DNA of 64,000 nt from Candidatus Scatomorpha intestinavium (GCA_018712985.1 DVGA01000114.1:1-64000); one strand, 5' to 3'. Shown: positions 16,857 through 25,643, counted from the first letter of the stretch. The notes: generated from the sequence alone by a model not told the origin. Program-made: numbers and translations.

Positions 16857-17405
16857 TCAGACCTTCTCAGGATACACGGCCCTCGCCCCGCCGATGAGCT
16901 TTGGGCGCGTCCTCGCCGCGTTCACCGCGGCCTCGCCGACCTTTTTGACGCTCAGGCGCAGCGGCACGGCGACTTCACGCAGGTGCATGCCTATCATCGT
17001 GCAGCCGATGTCCAGCCCCGCGTGCGCGCGCACGTGCTCCACCGCCACCGGGTCCGCCATGTGTTTCCACGCGGCCGTGGCGAAGGAACCGCCGGCTTTC
17101 GGCTGAGGGATGACGCAGACCGGGTCGTAACCGAACTTCTCCGCGGCCTCGCGCTCGATTATCAGCGCGCGGTTCAGGTGCTCGCAGCATTGCGCGGCCA
17201 GGTACAGCCCGCGCTCCTTCAAGAGTGGCATTATGCCCTCAATAACGGCCTCGGCCGCCTCCGGCGTGCTGCCCTTGCCTATTTTGGCCCCCATTATCTC
17301 GCTCGATGAACAGCCCACGACCACAAGGCCTCCGGCCGGGACGCAGGCTGCGTCCAGCAGCTCGCGCATCGCCGATGCGGCCTGTTCCTTTATATCCTCA
17401 TACAT
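16857..17405 (-). CDS. YwlG/UPF0340 (DUF436, TIGR01440) family protein
   Basis: 182 residues from an ATG with AAGGAGG upstream; a longer in-frame reading starts 28 codons earlier without support. Conserved stretches of this Firmicutes family are visible: VVVGCSSSEIMGAKIGKGS, QCCEHLNRALIIE, PQPKAGGSFATAAW, HAGLDIGCTMIGMHL. Three Cys/His-rich blocks suggest a catalytic or metal/redox role, but no function is established for the family. Neighbours give no pathway. It is divergent from the DUF3048 lipoprotein gene with overlapping promoters. Confidence 0.85.
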   Translation of the reverse strand: MYEDIKEQAASAMRELLDAACVPAGGLVVVGCSSSEIMGAKIGKGSTPEAAEAVIEGIMPLLKERGLYLAAQCCEHLNRALIIEREAAEKFGYDPVCVIPQPKAGGSFATAAWKHMADPVAVEHVRAHAGLDIGCTMIGMHLREVAVPLRLSVKKVGEAAVNAARTRPKLIGGARAVYPEKV

Positions 17406-17434
17406 GAAAAGCGCCTCCTTTTCTGTGTAAGTAT

Positions 17435-17463
17435 ATTCTACCACCCCTTGACGGGTTTGACAA
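17435..17463 (-). promoter_or_regulatory. predicted sigma-A promoter of the YwlG-family gene
   Basis: -35 TTGTCA (17463-17458), 17-base spacer, -10 TAGAAT (17440-17435). Its -35 overlaps that of the divergent promoter at 17457-17485. Confidence 0.65.
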
Positions 17464-17485
17464 CCACCCCGCTCTGGAGTATTAT
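17457..17485 (+). promoter_or_regulatory. predicted sigma-A promoter of the DUF3048 lipoprotein gene
   Basis: Perfect -35 TTGACA (17457-17462), 17-base spacer, -10 TATTAT (17480-17485). Confidence 0.75.
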
Positions 17486-17521
17486 ACATAAACAGACTAC
17501 AGACAGTTGTGAGGTATTGAT

Positions 17522-18622
17522 ATGAAGCGAATCCTTGCCGCCCTGCTTGCCGCGGCCCTGCTGCTCGGCCTTGCCGCCTGTGGTGCGGAGATTGACGACC
17601 TTGTCCCCTCTCCCTCCGTCACCCCCACGGCCACGCCGCGGCCCACTCCAACGCCGACCCCGACCCCTGAGCCGACGCCGACTCCGCTGCCGTACACAAA
17701 CCCGCTGAGCGGCGAGGGCATGGCCGAGGATATCAGCTCGCTCCGCCCATGGGCCATAATGATAAACAACATCCAGCAGGCCCTGCCGCAGTGCGGCGTG
17801 TCCGACGCCGAAATAATCTACGAAATCCCCGCCGAGGGCGGCGTGACGCGCATGATGGCCATCTTCACTGACATTTCCGACGTTGAAAAAATCGGTAGCC
17901 TGCGCAGCATACGCCCGTATTACGCCGACGTCGGCATATCCTACGACGCGATAGTCGTCCACGCCGGCGGCAGCGAGGAAAGCTACACCGAAATGTCCGG
18001 CTACAGCGTCGATCACCTCGACGGCGTGCTCGGCACCTACACCGAAGGCGCCTTTTACCGCGACCCGGACAGGATGCAGTACGGCCTTGAGCACAGCATG
18101 TTCTCCAAAGGAAGCGCACTGATGCAGGCCGCCGAGGACGAGGGCTTCCCGCTTGAGCACGATGGCGGGGCTTACGATTACGGCCTCACCTTTTCCGAGG
18201 ACGCCGCGGAGCAGTGCACGGAAACCGCCGATTACGTCACCGTCCAGTTCAACGGCTACAAGTCCACCGTTTTCGAATACGACGAGGAAAGCGGCAAATA
18301 TCTCGCCTACCAGTACGGCGAGGAATATATCGACTCCGACACCGGCGAGCAGATGAGCTTCACCAATTTGCTCGTGCTAAACACCTCTATGTCCGTGCTC
18401 GACAGCGTGGGCCGCCTCTCCGTCCGTACCACCGGCGAGGGCGAGGGGTATTTCATGTGCGGCGGCAACTACGTCCCCATAACCTGGACCCGCGCGGACA
18501 ACACCTCTCCGTTTATTTACTATCTCGCCGACGGCACGCAGCTCGATTTCGGAATCGGCAACAGCTATATCGCCTTCATTGCCTCCTACAGCTCCGTCTC
18601 CTTCACTCAGGAAGCGGAATAA
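17522..18622 (+). CDS. DUF3048 (YerB-like) lipoprotein
   Basis: 366 residues. Signal peptide with lipobox LAAC (Cys at about 20), then a Thr/Pro-rich linker (about residues 35-58) that probably spans the cell wall, then the DUF3048 domain beginning PWAIMINNIQQALPQCG and containing IYEIPAEGGVTRMMAIF and IGSLRSIRPYY. YerB-family proteins are secreted and of unknown function. Single-gene unit with a consensus promoter and its own terminator. Exposed on the outside of the membrane. The C-terminal part contains the stretch NYVPITWTRAD that is common in the family. Confidence 0.85.
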   Translation: MKRILAALLAAALLLGLAACGAEIDDLVPSPSVTPTATPRPTPTPTPTPEPTPTPLPYTNPLSGEGMAEDISSLRPWAIMINNIQQALPQCGVSDAEIIYEIPAEGGVTRMMAIFTDISDVEKIGSLRSIRPYYADVGISYDAIVVHAGGSEESYTEMSGYSVDHLDGVLGTYTEGAFYRDPDRMQYGLEHSMFSKGSALMQAAEDEGFPLEHDGGAYDYGLTFSEDAAEQCTETADYVTVQFNGYKSTVFEYDEESGKYLAYQYGEEYIDSDTGEQMSFTNLLVLNTSMSVLDSVGRLSVRTTGEGEGYFMCGGNYVPITWTRADNTSPFIYYLADGTQLDFGIGNSYIAFIASYSSVSFTQEAE

Positions 18623-18630
18623 GCAAGCCA

Positions 18631-18662
18631 AAGCGCCCGCTCCAAGCGGGCGCTTTTCTTTT
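18631..18662 (+). terminator. intrinsic terminator after the DUF3048 gene
   Basis: Perfect 11-bp stem (18631-18641 with 18645-18655), 3-base loop, then TTCTTTTT. It also ends the convergent solute-binding gene. Confidence 0.85.
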
Positions 18663-19979
18663 TCAGCTCTGCTCGGAGACGTAAAGGCTCACGCGCTCCT
18701 GCACCCGTGCCGCCGCTTCCTCCGCCGTGCGGTTCCCGGCGAAATACTCCTCGGCCTCCTCAATTATTATGTCAACCACCGTCTCGTCGTATATGGCCAT
18801 TTTTTCGGGCCGCTCTATCAGCTCGTACAAATCGAGTACGTCCTGCCAGCTCTCCATTTTCACACCCTGATAGTCTTCGGAGCGATACAGGTTGATAGCC
18901 GAGGCCAGTTTTGGCTTGTACAGCGGCAAGTACGTCATATATGTGCTCAGTTCCGGGTTTTTAACGTAGTATTTTACAAATTCCCAGCAGGCGTCCTTGT
19001 GTTGGCTGTTTACGCTTATACCTACCGGGTTGAGCAAATCAAAGTCCGTTCCGCAGCTGCCGTCTGGCGTTGGTCAGCCAATATATGTAAGTTTGCTGCC
19101 AGAGAGCATTTCATCTTCTTTGATTGAAGATGGGTTTGAAATATATGAGGCGCTGACAATCAATTGGCCTGTTCCAATTCTCTGCCAAGCCGATGTAAAA
19201 GAATCCACAGTCTCAAAGTCTTCTGTATTGTCGTCTTTTACTCTGCCAGCTGCTTCCAATATAGCTGTAAACTCACTGTTATCGAAATTACAGCTGCCGT
19301 CTTCCCAATTAATAGCATGGCGAGAATATCGCCCGCTGACATTCTCTAAGAAATAATAATCGTTCATATAGTAGCACATCGATTGCCAAGTCTCGAGCGA
19401 TTCTTCAATATCTAAGTATTCCTGTATTGTCCAGCTCGTGCGATTTTCAAACCTTTCGCGGAGCACCATTGCCGTATTAATTCTAAATCCATCCCCAAGG
19501 ATGTAAACGCCGCCAAATTCGTTGAGCGCATCAAAATTCACTAAGTTTTCAGATGACAATCCGTCATCCTCGGCCAAATAATTGCTCATATCTTCAAGCC
19601 ATCCGCGCGACATATAAGAGAGATGTGCAATTCCCGGTATTTCCATTGATTTACTTCTACCATCTGCAAAGGCAATCATATCAGGGCCCCCTCCTGCCCC
19701 GAGTTCGGAATTCAGGCGCAATACGGCCTGATCCATGCTTATGCCTCCGTCGCAGTAATCAACAACATCTATTCTGAAGTCTGAGGCGTATGCGCTGAGG
19801 TTAAAGCGGGCTGCCGCATTGGTAAGTGTCTGATATCCATTGCCGAAAACAGCCAAAGTCACGCTTGTCCGCGTGTCCTCCGGCGAAGCCGCCGACGCCC
19901 CCTCCGCCTCAGCGCCCTCCACGCCGCAGGAACTTAACGCCATACAAAGCAGAAGCGCCAAAGCAATGTATTTTTTCAC
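18663..19979 (-). pseudogene. extracellular solute-binding lipoprotein interrupted by one in-frame TGA
   Basis: ABC-importer family 1 solute-binding protein, about 438 codons. N-terminus with a lipobox signal (ALSSC, Cys about 18), then SVTLAVFGNGYQTL, GGGPDMIAF, and a C-terminal part with NPVGISVNSQHKDACWEFVKYY, which is typical of sugar-binding proteins. At 19076-19074 the frame reads TGA between YIG and PTPDGSCGTDF. Homologues normally have Trp there (YIGWP), so one TGG-to-TGA change explains it, and the reading continues in the same frame to the end. The middle (about 19080-19680) is near 40% GC, while both ends are much richer. No permease or ATPase gene is nearby. Either a recent pseudogene, a sequencing error, or read-through; the truncated 301-residue product would lack the C-terminal lobe. 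Confidence 0.8.
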
Positions 19980-19996
19980 TTTGCCCTCCTTGTAAG

Positions 19997-20032
19997 AATG
20001 CGGCCCGTAGGAGATTAGCCCAGGGCCGCATT
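19997..20032 (-). other. leader hairpin upstream of the solute-binding gene
   Basis: Perfect 10-bp stem AATGCGGCCC/GGGCCGCATT (19997-20006 with 20023-20032), just before the ribosome site AAGGAGGG. No T-run follows, so it is not a clear terminator; it could stabilise the mRNA or hide the start. Confidence 0.4.
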
Positions 20033-20055
20033 AGTTGCAATTTAGAATTCAAGCT

Positions 20056-20115
20056 CAATAGACATTATTTTAATCTATGGTTATATTATACATTAAATCT
20101 TCAAAATGTCTATTG
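20056..20115. repeat. 11-bp inverted repeat around the promoter of the solute-binding gene
   Basis: CAATAGACATT (20056-20066) and its exact reverse complement (20105-20115) frame 38 AT-rich bases. A possible minus-strand promoter lies within: TAGACA (20112-20107), 16-base spacer, TATAAT (20090-20085). Could be paired operators or the ends of a tiny mobile remnant. Confidence 0.4.
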
Positions 20116-20171
20116 CTATATATAACAAAACAGCCTTTTAAAATAGCACAGATTAACCAACTTGTTTCGTT

Positions 20172-20210
20172 AATAAAAAACCCGGCTGGGATGAAAATCC
20201 CGGCCGGGTT
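20172..20210 (-). terminator. intrinsic terminator of the tyrS operon
   Basis: 13-bp stem with one G-T pair (20179-20191 with 20198-20210), 6-base loop, followed on the minus strand by a run of T. Confidence 0.85.
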
Positions 20211-20215
20211 GATCC

Positions 20216-20776
20216 TTATTCTTCTGTCTCGGCCTGCTCCCAGCTCACGCCGTCGAGCGTGAAGCTGACGGTTTCGGGCACATAGCCCCTGCCGAAGCCG
20301 ATGCTCTCAAGGGTAAGCACAGACCCGTCGTCCGCAACAAAGTCGTCCGGCAGGTCGTACTGCCCTGTGAACATGTCCACGATGCCCTCAAAAAAGCCTA
20401 TTTCGTTGCCGGTCTCACCGCCGTCGGAGGTATAGGTGACGCCGTTTATCGTGATGTCGCCGCTGAACACCCCCGGCCTGGTGAGCGAGCGCTGAAGTAT
20501 CAGGTCAAACTCCGCGTCGAACTCCTCGCCCGTGCCGGAGACGACTGCCAGCGTCCCGACGGCCTCCTGCGGGCGGAGGTTCAGAAGCGCCACGATGATG
20601 CAGAGCACGACCGCAATGCCGATGAGTATCCACTCGCCCCTCGTCATCTTCCAGCTTTTTTTGACCTTGGGCGCCTGTTCTGGCTTTTTCTCCGGCGCTT
20701 TTGCGGCGCCGTCCTTGTTTTCCTGCGCCGCTTCGGGCGCCGCCGTTTCTTCGGCCTGCTTTATCTCGTCACTCAC
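20216..20776 (-). CDS. single-span membrane protein of unknown function, coupled to tyrS
   Basis: 186 residues. Residues 1-45 are charged, rich in Glu, Ala, Lys and Pro, and probably cytoplasmic and disordered. One hydrophobic segment (about 48-66, WILIGIAVVLCIIVALLNL) is followed by an outer domain of about 120 residues containing FSGDITINGVTYTSDGGETG and IGFFEGIVDMFTGQYDLPDD. I do not recognise a family. The ATG overlaps the tyrS stop by 4 bases, so translation is coupled. The outer domain may resemble small beta-rich secreted modules, but this is not established. Confidence 0.8.
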   Translation of the reverse strand: MSDEIKQAEETAAPEAAQENKDGAAKAPEKKPEQAPKVKKSWKMTRGEWILIGIAVVLCIIVALLNLRPQEAVGTLAVVSGTGEEFDAEFDLILQRSLTRPGVFSGDITINGVTYTSDGGETGNEIGFFEGIVDMFTGQYDLPDDFVADDGSVLTLESIGFGRGYVPETVSFTLDGVSWEQAETEE

Positions 20777-21996
20777 TTCAGCACAACCCTGTTGAAATTT
20801 TTCTTGCCGCGGCGGAGTATGACGCCCGCCCTGAGCTCATCGGCCGTGTAGGCCCTGGCGATGTCGTCAACCTTCTCATCGTTCGCGGTAACGCCGCCCT
20901 GCTGCACATTGCGGCGCGCGTCGCTCTTGCTGGAGCAGAGCCCGGACTTGACGAGCAGGGTGAGTATGTCCGCCGCCCCGTCGGTCAGATCTTCGTCGGT
21001 GAGCTCGGTCTCCGGCATGTGTTCGGCCGCGTTGCCGCCGCCGAATATGGCCCTCGCGCCCTCACGCGCCTTATTAGCCTCCTCCTCGCCGTGGACAAGG
21101 CTGGTGAGCTCGGTGGCGAGGATCTCCTTGGCCTCGTTGAGCTTGGCGTCCTTCCAGGTCGCCATTTCGTCGATCTGCTCAAGGGGCAGGAAGGTCATTT
21201 TGCGCAGGCAGTTCATGACGTCCGCATCGTCGATGTTGCGCCAGTACTGATAGAACTCGTACGGGCTCGTCTTGTTCGGGTCGAGCCATACGGCGCCGGC
21301 CTGCGTCTTGCCCATCTTCTTGCCCTCGCTGGTGAGCAGCAGCGTTATGGTCATGCCGTAGGCGTTCTTGCCGAGCTTGCGGCGGATGAGCTCTGTGCCG
21401 CCGAGGATATTGGACCACTGGTCGTCGCCGCCGCACTGCATCACGCAGCCGTACTCCTTGAACATGTGATAGAAGTCGTAGCTCTGCATGATCATATAGT
21501 TGAACTCAAGGAAGCTCAGGCCCTTTTCCATGCGCTGCTTGTAGCACTCGGCGCGGAGCATGTTGTTCACGGAAAAGCACGCGCCGACATCGCGCAGTAG
21601 CTCTATATAGTTCAGCTTGAGCAGCCAGTCCGCGTTGTCGAGCATGAGGGCCTTCCCCTCGGAAAAGTCGATGAACTTGCTCATCTGCACCTTGAACTTG
21701 GCGGCGTTGGCCTGTATCTGCTCCTGGGTGAGCATCTGGCGCATATCGGAGCGGCCGGAGGGGTCGCCCACCATCGTCGTGCCGCCTCCGAGCAGCGCTA
21801 TCGGCCTGTTGCCCGCAAGCTGCAGCCTGCGCATCAGGTTAAGGGCCATGAAGTGGCCGATGTGCAGGGAATCGGCGGTCGCGTCAAAGCCGATGTAGAA
21901 TGTGGCCTTCCCTGCGTTGATGAGGTCGCGGATTTCCTCTTCATCCGTGAGCTGCGCGATAAGTCCTCTCGCCTTGAGTTCCTCGAAAATCTGCAT
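20773..21996 (-). CDS. tyrS: tyrosyl-tRNA synthetase
   Basis: 407 residues, class I aminoacyl-tRNA synthetase, normal length. HIGH motif at residues 45-48, KMGKT (KMSKS variant) near 230, and a C-terminal S4 RNA-binding domain (VKSGLCSSKSDARRNVQQGGV...ILRRGKKNF). It charges tRNA-Tyr in the cytoplasm. ATG with AAGGAG upstream. The 170-base upstream stretch was searched for a T-box; the conserved AGGGTGGAACCGCG element is absent. It is followed by a coupled membrane-protein gene. Confidence 0.97.
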   Translation of the reverse strand: MQIFEELKARGLIAQLTDEEEIRDLINAGKATFYIGFDATADSLHIGHFMALNLMRRLQLAGNRPIALLGGGTTMVGDPSGRSDMRQMLTQEQIQANAAKFKVQMSKFIDFSEGKALMLDNADWLLKLNYIELLRDVGACFSVNNMLRAECYKQRMEKGLSFLEFNYMIMQSYDFYHMFKEYGCVMQCGGDDQWSNILGGTELIRRKLGKNAYGMTITLLLTSEGKKMGKTQAGAVWLDPNKTSPYEFYQYWRNIDDADVMNCLRKMTFLPLEQIDEMATWKDAKLNEAKEILATELTSLVHGEEEANKAREGARAIFGGGNAAEHMPETELTDEDLTDGAADILTLLVKSGLCSSKSDARRNVQQGGVTANDEKVDDIARAYTADELRAGVILRRGKKNFNRVVLK

Positions 21997-22170
21997 CGAT
22001 CTTTCTCCTTCATTATAGATTATGCCTGTCCTGTCCCCAACGGGCCGCTTGCCGGCCCGGCTTCAGCGTATTGAATCCACGCACCGGGATTCATGGCGGC
22101 CAGGCCTGCATAAAGTCGCTCTGCCGCCGTTTCAGGGCAGGGCCGCCGCCCCCGCTCGCCGACAGATACG

Positions 22171-22578
22171 TCATTTCCCCTCGTGTCCGTCTATTATCCC
22201 GGCGGCGTTCTCGGCGCAGTAGGCCATGTATTGCCTGCACACGCTCTTGTCCCCGCCGTTCTTTTCCATAAGGTCCGCGCAGCGGATAGCGCCGAACTGC
22301 TCCTTAAAGCCCTTTGCGAAGTCCGATATCCAGCCCGCAAGCGGGGCGTCCGGCTCGCCGGCCTTCTCCCCCTCGGCAAGGGCCATGCTTATTGCAAGCA
22401 CAGCGCCACAATAGGCCCCGCAGGCCTCGCCCGCGCGCAACCCGCCGCCGAGCCCGGCGCTGAGGCGCCTGGCCGTGTCCGTATCCAGCCCGATGCGCCC
22501 GGACAGCGCGCAGAGTGTGCTTTGCGCGCAGTTGCAGCCCCTCTGGCGGAATTCCAAAGCCTTTTCCCCGTAGTTCAT
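22171..22578 (-). CDS. C_GCAxxG_C_C family redox protein
   Basis: 135 residues with the defining cysteine pattern of PF09719: GCNCAQSTL near residue 14, GGGLRAGEACGAYCGAV in the middle, and further Cys (IRCADL, CRQYMAYC). The family is thought to be redox- or metal-linked; the substrate is unknown. The ATG overlaps the recN stop by 4 bases, making it the last gene of the long operon that begins at 31.5 kb. Confidence 0.85.
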   Translation of the reverse strand: MNYGEKALEFRQRGCNCAQSTLCALSGRIGLDTDTARRLSAGLGGGLRAGEACGAYCGAVLAISMALAEGEKAGEPDAPLAGWISDFAKGFKEQFGAIRCADLMEKNGGDKSVCRQYMAYCAENAAGIIDGHEGK

Positions 22579-24260
22579 GCCTTCTCCTCCTGCTTGTATT
22601 TCACCGCCGCGTCAAGCTGCTCAGCAGCGCTGGCAAGCGTGGTGTCCGTTATGTTGTCGCCGCCGTGCAGCCGCGCGATTTCCCTTATCCTTCCGTCCCG
22701 GTCAAGGGGCGTGACCGCCGTATATGTCCGGCCGCCGCGCTCCCGCTTTTCTATGTGGAAGTGCGTATCGGCCATCGCAGCTATCTGCGGGAGGTGCGTC
22801 ACGCAGATGACCTGCTTGCGGCGCGAGAGACGCGCGAGCTTTTCGGCCACCCTCTGCGCCGCTATGCCGGAGACGCCCTCGTCTATCTCGTCAAAGACGA
22901 GCGTGCCCACCTCGTCCCTCTCGCTCAGCACGTCCTTCATGACGAGCATTATACGCGCCAGCTCGCCGCCCGAGGCGATTTTTGAAATGCGCCCGGGTGT
23001 CTCGCCCGCGTTGGCGCTCATGAGGAAGCGCACCTCGTCGCAGCCGGTCTCGTCGAACCCCGGGCTGCCCGCCTTCGGCGTTATCTCGACCACAAAGCGC
23101 ACGGACGGCATGGAGAGCTCGCTGAGCCCCTTCTGAATACGGCGCTGCAGCTCCTCGGCGGCGGCAGACCGCTTTTTGGAAAGGCCCTTTGCGGCATTAT
23201 ACGCCGCCTCGGCTTTTTTCGCAAGCTCGGACGCGAGTTTTTCCCGCCGCTCGTCGGAATACTCTATCTCCTCGAGGCCCTTCCGGCTCTCCTCGAGTAT
23301 TGCGATAAGCCCGGATTCGTCGGCGGCATATTTTTTCTCAAGCCTGTGGAGCTGCGCCAGGCGCGTCTCGAGCGCATCGTACTCCTCCGGGGAAAAATCC
23401 AGGCTCTCCCGCAGGTCCCTAAGCCGCTCCGCCGCGTCCTCCAGCGTCATTCTCGCGCCGTCGATCTCCGACGCTGTCTCGCCGAGCTCGCTGGCCCAGT
23501 TTGCCGCGCGGGCCACCTGGGCCGAGGCCTCGCCCGCCAGCTCGCAGGCGCTGCCGTCCGCCCCGTAGAGCGCGTCGTACGCCGCGTCAAGGGCATCCGT
23601 CAGCCTGCCGGCGTTGCGCAGCAGGTCGCGCCTCGCACTCAGCTCGGCCTCCTCGCCCTCGCGCAGCTCCGCGGCCTCAAGCTCCTCCACGCGGTAGCGG
23701 TAGGCGTCCGCCAGGCGGCGTTTCTCGTCATCTCCCATATTCAGCCGTTCGAGCTCCCTCTTTGCGTCCGCATATTCTCCGTAAGCCCGCCTGTACTCCT
23801 CCAAATCCGCGACGAGCGCCCCGAAGGAGTCCAGATACGCGCGGTGCCTTGACTCATCCATGAGCTGGCGTCCGTCGTTCTGGCCGTGTATGTCCAGCAG
23901 CTTCACGCCTATCGCGCGCAGCTCGGAAGCCGTTACCGGCATGCCGCAAACCGAAGCGGAGCTCTTCCCGTCGGCGGAAATTCGGCGGCGGATGACCACC
24001 GCCTCTTCCTCCTCAAGGCCGTTCTCCCCGAGCCAGCCCGAGAGCGTCTCGGCCGTGAAGCTCGCGGCCACCGCCGCCTTTGCGGCCCCTGTGCGCACCA
24101 GCTCCCGGCTTGTCCTGCCCCCGAGCACGGCCTGCAGCGAGTCGATGACTATGCTCTTGCCCGCGCCAGTTTCGCCGGTAAGCACGTTCAGCCCCGGCCC
24201 CGGCTCTATGTCCGCGCGCTCGATTACCGCTATGTTCTCAATATGGAGCTCTGTAAGCAT
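22575..24260 (-). CDS. recN: DNA repair protein RecN
   Basis: 561 residues, SMC-like ATPase for double-strand-break repair. Walker A GETGAGKS at 29-36; long charged coiled-coil arms (about 150-370); ABC signature KIASGGELARIMLVMK and Walker B LVFDEIDEGVSG near the C-terminus. Normal length. It acts on chromosomal DNA in the cytoplasm. It lies downstream of argR (28 bases), the conserved argR-recN arrangement of Firmicutes. Confidence 0.97.
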   Translation of the reverse strand: MLTELHIENIAVIERADIEPGPGLNVLTGETGAGKSIVIDSLQAVLGGRTSRELVRTGAAKAAVAASFTAETLSGWLGENGLEEEEAVVIRRRISADGKSSASVCGMPVTASELRAIGVKLLDIHGQNDGRQLMDESRHRAYLDSFGALVADLEEYRRAYGEYADAKRELERLNMGDDEKRRLADAYRYRVEELEAAELREGEEAELSARRDLLRNAGRLTDALDAAYDALYGADGSACELAGEASAQVARAANWASELGETASEIDGARMTLEDAAERLRDLRESLDFSPEEYDALETRLAQLHRLEKKYAADESGLIAILEESRKGLEEIEYSDERREKLASELAKKAEAAYNAAKGLSKKRSAAAEELQRRIQKGLSELSMPSVRFVVEITPKAGSPGFDETGCDEVRFLMSANAGETPGRISKIASGGELARIMLVMKDVLSERDEVGTLVFDEIDEGVSGIAAQRVAEKLARLSRRKQVICVTHLPQIAAMADTHFHIEKRERGGRTYTAVTPLDRDGRIREIARLHGGDNITDTTLASAAEQLDAAVKYKQEEKA

Positions 24261-24288
24261 CCGCCGTCCTCCGAAAGTGCCGTCCCTA

Positions 24289-24738
24289 TCAGAACAGCTT
24301 TTTTATCTCCTCGCACAGCGATTCAGCGCTCTTAACATCGCGCATGGCCAGAAAGGCTGTGTCGTCTCCCGCGACAGAACCGACGAGGGCAGGAATATCC
24401 ATGCCGTCAAGCGCCGAGCTTGCGGCCATCGCAAGGCCGGGCAGGGTCTTGATCACGATTATATTCATCGCGGTTTCGCAGCTCACGACGCCCTCCTTGA
24501 AGATCTTTTTCAGACGCTCGCTGTGGTCTCCCGCCTCGTCATGAGACGCGGGAGCGTAGCGGTAGCGCCCGCTGGGCGCGAGCTCCTTCACAAGGCGCAG
24601 CTCCTTTATATCTCTCGAGAGCGTGGCCTGCGTACTGCTGACGCCCCTGGCGGCAAGCGCCTGCATCAGCTGGTTCTGGGTTTCGATATCGCTGGAAGCA
24701 ATGATCTCCAAGATTACATTTTGCCTTGCGGACTTCAT
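24289..24738 (-). CDS. argR: arginine repressor ArgR
   Basis: 149 residues. N-terminal winged helix (QAALSRD-type recognition seen as SSTQATLSRDIKELRLVK) and a C-terminal oligomerisation/arginine-binding domain (GSVAGDDTAFLAM with the conserved GDD). It represses arginine biosynthesis and activates catabolism when bound to L-arginine. The ATG has GGGAG 8 bases upstream; a GTG three codons earlier is possible. Located between nadK and recN in the operon. Confidence 0.95.
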   Translation of the reverse strand: MKSARQNVILEIIASSDIETQNQLMQALAARGVSSTQATLSRDIKELRLVKELAPSGRYRYAPASHDEAGDHSERLKKIFKEGVVSCETAMNIIVIKTLPGLAMAASSALDGMDIPALVGSVAGDDTAFLAMRDVKSAESLCEEIKKLF

Positions 24739-24800
24739 TATCAACACTCCCTGTCAGCATTTTTTGGGGTCCGTTCCGCTTCCTGCGGGTCATGTCATTG

Positions 24801-25643
24801 CTATTTACCAGTGAGTTTATTCATGGCGGACTCGTAAAATGTAGTTACTCCCATGTCCGCCATGACGACGGTCTTCGAGCTCCTTCGTATAAGGACCTCG
24901 TCGCCTGCCTCCATGCGCACGGCCTCCGTGCCGTCAACCGAGAGAAGCGTCACATGCGAGCGCTCCCAGTCTGGCCTGACGGCCACGCGCCTTGCCGGCG
25001 AGAGCACAAAGCTCTTTGCCGCCATTATGTGCGCGCAGATCGGGGTGATTATGATATTCTCGGCCTCCGGCTCCACTATCGGCCCTCCGGCCGACATGGA
25101 ATACGCCGTCGAGCCCGTGGGCGTTGAGACAATAACGCCGTCGCCCAGAAAATCCGTGACGTTTACGCCGTCGGCCGTGATGGCAAGGCCGATGCAGCTC
25201 ACGTCGCTCTTGACCACCACATCGTTCAGCGCGCAGTCGAGCACGCTCTCCCCGTTTGCGCGCCTGAGCTCCACGTCTATCAGCATCCTGCGGCTGCGGC
25301 GAAACTCGCCCGCCGCGGCCCTGCGTACGAGGCCGATATCCTCCGGCTCAAGCGACGCCATAAAGCCCTTTGTGCCCATATTGACGCCCAGCATGGGGAT
25401 TTGAAGGTCCATCACCTGCCGCGCTACGTGCAGGAAAGTGCCGTCTCCGCCGAAGGAGATTATCAGCTCCGCGTCCTCGGCCGCCCGCCGCAGCGGGATC
25501 ATGCTGGAGTCCCCGGGCACGTCAACAAACACCGGGCTTATAACGGTCTCCCTCCCGTCCGCCTCAAGGAATGCCTTGGCGCGCATTGTGAGCGCGAGGC
25601 TCCTGTCGCGGTACGGATTCGGGGAGAGGATAATTTTTTTCAT
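24801..25643 (-). CDS. nadK: NAD kinase
   Basis: 280 residues; phosphorylates NAD+ to NADP+. Catalytic GGDGT at 65-69, LGVNMGTKGFM, NDVVVKSD, and the glycine-rich DGVIVSTPTGSTAYSMSAGGP. Start overlaps the tlyA stop by 4 bases. Normal family length. Cytoplasmic. Confidence 0.96.
   Translation of the reverse strand: MKKIILSPNPYRDRSLALTMRAKAFLEADGRETVISPVFVDVPGDSSMIPLRRAAEDAELIISFGGDGTFLHVARQVMDLQIPMLGVNMGTKGFMASLEPEDIGLVRRAAAGEFRRSRRMLIDVELRRANGESVLDCALNDVVVKSDVSCIGLAITADGVNVTDFLGDGVIVSTPTGSTAYSMSAGGPIVEPEAENIIITPICAHIMAAKSFVLSPARRVAVRPDWERSHVTLLSVDGTEAVRMEAGDEVLIRRSSKTVVMADMGVTTFYESAMNKLTGK

Noticed and set aside
19074-19076. TGA as a selenocysteine codon in the solute-binding protein
   Set aside because: The position is Trp in the family, there is no redox motif around it and no obvious selenocysteine element after it.
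21997-22170. T-box or other riboswitch upstream of tyrS
   Set aside because: The conserved T-box sequence and a leader terminator with T-run are absent; only a 7-bp GC hairpin (22041-22059) is visible.
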